Shown one piece after another: positions 59,770 through 64,000 of a stretch of DNA of 64,000 nucleotides. Origin of the DNA: Calliopum simillimum. Its lineage: Eukaryota; Arthropoda; Insecta; Diptera; Lauxaniidae. Each line of letters opens with the position of its first letter. Position 1 is the stretch's first letter. The notes under the pieces are model-generated. The model was given only the letters and a program-made list of their open reading frames with translations, was not told where the DNA came from and did no database searches. The position numbers were made by a program, and so were the translations under genes. Location: contig OX638372.1 in NCBI GenBank assembly GCA_951812925.1, positions 54,930,028 to 54,994,027 on the forward strand, read 5' to 3'.

Positions 59770-60353
59770 TTAGAATATCGGATTCATTTGGTTTGTTATG
59801 TTTTTTATTTTCGAAAATACCGTTTTTTGACCTAATTAAACAATGAATTTTATTGCTTACACTTTAAGGTATTGTATAAAAAAGAAAATCGGATTTTTCA
59901 CAAATTATCAATCAAAGCCCCTTTCGGAGAAACGTGTATCTGGCAAGATGCTTTACGTAGACATTATAATTAATACCATGAGTTAATTTTTCAAAGCTTC
60001 ATTAAACTTTAAAATTTTTTCATCAACTTTTGCTTATGAAAATATCCTACTGTGCACGAGGTGACATTTTTCTGCATCAGCAACAAATTGAATGACTGCT
60101 ATCTATTGTACTTGATCAATATGTCAAATATCTTTGTTTCCTCGAATGGAATATAAGATGCATAATTAAAGGACTGTTGTTTTTTCTTTTACTGAATTCA
60201 TAGCATCGCACAAGTTCTTAAAGGTAACGTAATCACTTTGAAAAATCAAATTAAATAGAAGGGAGAGTCATATCACCCAACTGTACGAGTATGTACTTGT
60301 TCACCTCAAGTTTAACTATACGTTTACAACAATAATTAAGAAATGAGACTTAC

Positions 60354-60511
60354 CAAAAGTACCAATGACTTATGAAAAATAAATTGAGCACGTGGTCTGA
60401 TGCTGGAGGCAATTGCCTTGGCCCGCTCTGGTAGGGAGGACAACAGCCTTGTGTACAACATTCCCTTGGCAATGAACAAATATGACCGCCTTCACAGAAT
60501 CGAGCTGATAC
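60354..60511 (-). CDS. WBP1/VOPP1-like membrane protein, Cys-rich ectodomain exon (about 52 residues)
   Basis: The exon begins after TTTCATAG (minus strand, above 60511) and ends at TTTTG before GTAAGT, leaving a split Trp codon. It reads VSARFCEGGHIC, then PRECCTQGCCPPYQSG, and ends FFISHWYF-W at the membrane. Six cysteines in a C-C-CC-CC pattern followed closely by WYFW and a helix are the signature of the WBP1/VOPP1 family. The upstream exon with the start codon and signal peptide was not recognised between here and the window end. Total visible protein over the four exons is about 690 residues, more than twice the usual vertebrate length, because of the long Ser/Asn-rich tail. I do not recognise a specific fly gene name. 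Confidence 0.85.
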
Positions 60512-60589
60512 CTATGAAATTGAGTACACATTTAATCGTAAAGTCTTAATATTGCAGTTAAATGATAAAATACTTAATATATGTATGTA

Positions 60590-61699
60590 CATTAGACTGA
60601 TTCAAATAAACCGATTTTTGGAAATACCCCGAAAGTCCGATAGATTGTGCCAAAAAAGTTGGATGAGAATTTTAAGAAGTCGTTTTATGCAAAATCTCTG
60701 ATTGATACGGTTTTTATTTTAAAAGGTCATAAAATATGGTCGAAATAAGTCGTGCGATATCCCACATTTTTTGTCTTGAATCAACGTATATAAAAAAAAA
60801 AATATATATATATCTCAAACTTAACGTCAACCATATAAGTATTGTAAGGCTCAATAACTACATTTTGGGTAAAACTTGTTGTTCTAAGGTCATAATGAAA
60901 TTACACAAGAAAAATGGAACTAAGAAAAGTTGTTTAGAATAGTCCCAGGAATATTAGATTATGATTTATACATACAAAATGTTAAGTTCTGCAACAAAAG
61001 TTTTAGTATCTCAGGATATTGATTTCAGAAATATTGACAAATCTCTTATATCAAACGTGTCAGTGAACATTTCGTCTGAAAATATGGAAGGTTTTTTATA
61101 ATTTTTAATACGATGTATTTTAAAATACTAGCACACTTTTATGCTGATGCGATATGTTTTTTAGGGCAAATTTCAAAAAAGCATACCCGTATTGAAATTG
61201 AATTGTTTGAAACTTGACAAAAATGTACATTAAGACAAAATTTTAATCGGGTGACACGTTTGAAATTTCAAATTTATCACTGTTTCTAAAATCAATTATC
61301 CTGAGACAGTGAGCAACTTTCCGGAAAGATTTTTCATGTATGATTTTTCTGAATTTTTGTTTCGCATAATTTAGACAAACAAAAATGATTTCCATAGTAG
61401 TACAATCATTTGGTAGAATAAAATGATGTTACCTGGAAAGTTTTGCAAGATTTTTGCAAATGAGTTATTTTATAGATTTCGATGTGCTCTTTCAGAGTTA
61501 TTGTAATTTTAAGCTCAACACATCACCGTGCCTACTCATAAGCGGCATGCACAATTTTTCTAATTTTTTTCAAATTTTGAATAAGAAGATCTCCTGAGTT
61601 ATAAGTCGTACGGAAACAATTCAGAGAAGTCTAACAATAAGCCAAGGAACATATTTCAATAGGTACAAGAACAATTTTTTTTGGCGACCCAGCTTAATG
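60590..61699. mobile_element. TA-flanked TIR element with CATTA-(A/G)CTG ends
   Basis: CATTAGACTGATTC at 60590 and the inverse GACCCAGCTTAATG ending 61699. TA lies on both sides (60588-60589, 61700-61701). The ends resemble those of the nested palindrome at 41211-48231 (CATTAGG-TGGGCC). Directly after the right TA, CATTAGAGTGGTCC at 61702 begins another member. There is no transposase. The 68-codon frame at 60736-60942 has no motif. TIR matching is imperfect, so the call is moderate. Confidence 0.55.
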
Positions 61700-61735
61700 T
61701 ACATTAGAGTGGTCCAAAATCCAAAAGTGTTTAAA

Positions 61736-61924
61736 CCCAGTGTGCCAGACGGTTCAAATCTTCGCTTTTTTATCCGTTACGGATCCGTTACTGATCCGTT
61801 GGCGGGAGAGATTCCCAAAAAAAAAGCGAATCGTTTTTTTTTTTTGAATTTCTCCCGCAAACGGATCAGTAACGGATCCGTAACGGGTAAAAAAGCGGAG
61901 ATATGAACCATCTGGCACACTGGG
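61736..61924. mobile_element. 189-bp perfect-armed hairpin element
   Basis: CCCAGTGTGCCAGA at 61736 is mirrored by TCTGGCACACTGGG ending 61924. The arms of ~85 bp contain GATCCGTTACGGATCCGTTA-like repeats (ACGGATCC occurs several times). It sits near the start of a CATTAGAGTGG-type element. No target duplication was identified. The ORFs on both strands (61697-62094) are mirror images and not genes. Confidence 0.7.
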
Positions 61925-62073
61925 AATGTCAAAATGTACGCGACTTTTCTGAATATTTGGATCCTGTTGATTACAAAAAGTGTTTTGTTTAGATAGATAT
62001 TCCACATCGAGCTTGAAGGTGCTTTTTTAGAAATTTTTGAGTCTTTGAGTACTTTTTTCAATTTAAATGCAAT

Positions 62074-62413
62074 CAGGCCTGTTCCGTAATCCACGTGGTT
62101 TCAATTACTTTTCACTTAGGAGGCTTTTCGATGAAAATAGTGAGCCACACGATAAAAAGTATTAGAATCTTTTTTGTGGAGAATTACAGGTTCAACAAAT
62201 AATATTGATTTATATTTACGAAAAAGTAATTGTTTCGGAAATATTTGATAAAACCGAATTTTTCGACTTTTTGCGATTTTTTAAGAATATTTCCTAAACG
62301 GATACTTTTTCGTTAATGCAAATCAATGTTATTTGTAGAATTTGTAATTCCCCATAAAAAAGATCCGAATGCTTTTTATCGTGTGAAACCACATGGATTT
62401 CGGAACAGGCCTG
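62074..62413. mobile_element. 340-bp hairpin element with CAGGCCTGTTCCG ends
   Basis: CAGGCCTGTTCCGTAATCCA at 62074 and the inverse ending 62413 pair along arms of about 165 bp (ACACGATAAAAAG / CTTTTTATCGTGT; TACTTTTTCGT). The inner sequence (ACGATAAAAAGTA, GTAGAATTTGTAATTC / GAGAATTACA) resembles the inside of the 1.66-kb palindrome at 45850-47510, so the two are related families of different size. Confidence 0.75.
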
Positions 62414-64000
62414 TATGTATATCTTTTGAACCAGACAAGATATTTGCACAAATTAAATTGCAATTTTTCAAGAATACCTTTCGCTACATTCTGCGTAAAA
62501 ATTATTTATTAACCCTTTGCCAGTTCTTTTTTTTTTAGCAACGCATTAAACTTAAAATTTTGTAAATTTTTTGCGTTATCGGAACTTTCAAGAAGTGATT
62601 TTTTTTCATATTTTACTCTATCGAATTTTTTTTTTTATAATTTTTATATTTTGAGGCACTGATTTATCTTTAAAATGACTCCAACTACTAATCTATAAGT
62701 TACACATTTTTGGTAAAAACAATAAAGTTAAATCAACTTTGAATTAAAAAAAAAAAATTAGAACGGAATGACGTAAGGTACAACTTTTTGTTTTGTGAAA
62801 CCATTTGTCCCCAATTTTTTGAGTAAAAAGACATTCTTCTTGGAATCAAAGACTTGGCATTTCATGTTTTTTGGCAAAATAGTTTTCCTAGATCTTCTAA
62901 GGAACCTAAAGAATAAATAAATCAAACAGAAACTAAAATAGTCATTTTCGAATCCGGTCTCAGAATTGCTTCAGTTCTGTTTATTCGTAATAAGGAATAG
63001 TTCCGAATTAATTTTCATATTTTTCAACTCTGGACAAATTAACGAACAAAACCTTATCAAAAAAATTTAATTTCCAAGACTTTGAGTCTACCATAATATA
63101 AGAAGTTCAGACGTGCCTCCAAAAAAAGGGACTTAAACAGTTTATTTGCAAGAAGGAGGAGTCGGGATATTAATTTTCATATTTTCTAACTCAGGAGAAG
63201 TAAACGAACAAGCCTCATCAAAAAAAACTTTAGTGAACTTTAGGGTCAAGTTCGTTGTGAAATATCTAAACGCAATTTTATTTCTTTTTTTGTTCCAAAG
63301 TAGTTTTTGTAATCAGCAGGATCCAAGGATTGACATTTTAATACTTTTGGTTTTTCCATACAAAATTTGGACCTCTCTTATGTGCATATATATGACCTAA
63401 AATCTACAACTCAAAAAATAAAAAGGTAGATGGTTTTGTTCTGAATTGATTTGATCAAAACTCGGATCTTATCTTGAAAGTTTTTAAAAAATATGATGTG
63501 AGGCGTTTCACAACATATGTATATTTATTTTTTTATATAATTTACAATACATAATAATCACTGATTTTACACTTTTTATTAAAAGCTAAACAATTGCTCA
63601 GCAAATGATTTAATCAAAATATAATTTTGTTGCTCTTAACAAATACATTATTGATACAATAAAACTAAATAATATCAAAACCTTAAATATGATATATCTA
63701 TTGTACTATTTGTTAATTATTACCAAATTTTGTTATATGCGTTTGTAATCAAATTATTTTTTCTGTGTAAGTAGGTACTATTTGTGTTAAATTTACTTTT
63801 GCAACTACAACGTGTGTGTACGAGTAAATCAAAAGTGTTTCACTAAAATCATAATGCAATTAGTAATGTTTATATGTACACATGTCAGTGCATATATATG
63901 TAATTTTTGCACAAATAAAAATTTGAACGCAAAAATGTTCTCACAAAATGCCGGTGTCTACTGTGAGCACTATTTGAATGATGTCCAACCCTCAAGAAAT
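62414..64000. other. Non-coding stretch, nothing recognised
   Basis: About 1.6 kb of AT-rich sequence up to the window end. It may be intronic to the minus-strand membrane-protein gene, whose first exon is not found. No exon with a signal peptide, no repeat boundary and no RNA gene was seen. Confidence 0.4.

Larger units (their letters stand above)
55007..60353 (-). other. Intron of the WBP1/VOPP1-like gene carrying LINE sequence
   Basis: Runs from GTAAGT below 60354 to TTCAG above 55006, 5.3 kb. About 4.3 kb is retrotransposon: an R1-like tail at 55500-56270 and an intact RTE-like element at 56271-59769, both in the same orientation as the gene. The remaining parts (55007-55500 and 59770-60353) show nothing recognisable. 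Confidence 0.75.

Noticed and set aside
60512..64000. Search for the signal-peptide exon of the WBP1/VOPP1-like gene
   Set aside because: No minus-strand ATG followed by a convincing signal peptide and a GT donor in phase was recognised.

Overview
The window looks like AT-rich intergenic and intronic DNA of a higher fly (Diptera: Schizophora, plausibly a tephritid fruit fly). This rests on a theta-class glutathione transferase closest to Drosophila GstT3, DINE-1-like helentrons, mariner remnants and very many fold-back/MITE elements. The species is an inference; nothing here fixes it.

Only two host genes can be supported. (1) The 3' part of a theta GST on the + strand (three exons, 13246-13975). 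Its last exon, with part of the one before, lies in a tandem triplication (13693-22233); copies 2 and 3 each start at 15631 and 19331. (2) A minus-strand, single-pass membrane protein gene of the WBP1/VOPP1 type (Cys-rich ectodomain, WYFW, one membrane helix, three PPxY motifs, long low-complexity tail). Its exons are 60354-60511, 54814-55006, 52396-53397 and 50596-51315. The first exon of each gene was not found.

Almost everything else is mobile DNA. 1-5600: short tandem repeats, a 3.7-kb element with ~200-bp inverted ends, and a reversed DINE-1-like element. 5672-8496: a near-perfect 2.8-kb fold-back. 8518-10388: an element with TAA target duplications (PIF/Harbinger-like). 10398-11508: a mariner split by a 608-bp TAA-flanked element and cut short by another fold-back (11523-12805). 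13693-22909: the GST triplication with DINE-1-like insertions, a retroposon and a MITE. 23000-29690: a hAT fragment, a TIR element and two 1.5-2.5 kb repeat units with internal ~425-bp repeats; one unit carries a TA-flanked MITE with tRNA-like A and B boxes. 30876-40130: a large inverted repeat holding a TAA-flanked fold-back, an RTE-like LINE and a TTAA-flanked element. 41211-48231: another nested palindrome with a second LINE (14-bp target duplication) and two inner palindromes. 53890-54330: a mariner relic in an intron. 55500-56270: an R1-like LINE tail. 56271-59769: a third LINE copy with an intact 1034-codon ORF inside the first recognised intron of the membrane-protein gene. 60590-62413: more TA-flanked and hairpin elements.

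I see no bacterial-type operon, CRISPR array, rRNA or complete tRNA gene. I also see no clear candidate for a wholly new system. The strongest unusual signal is the depth of nesting of long hairpins. Several can be dated relative to each other because empty sites and target duplications are visible inside the window.
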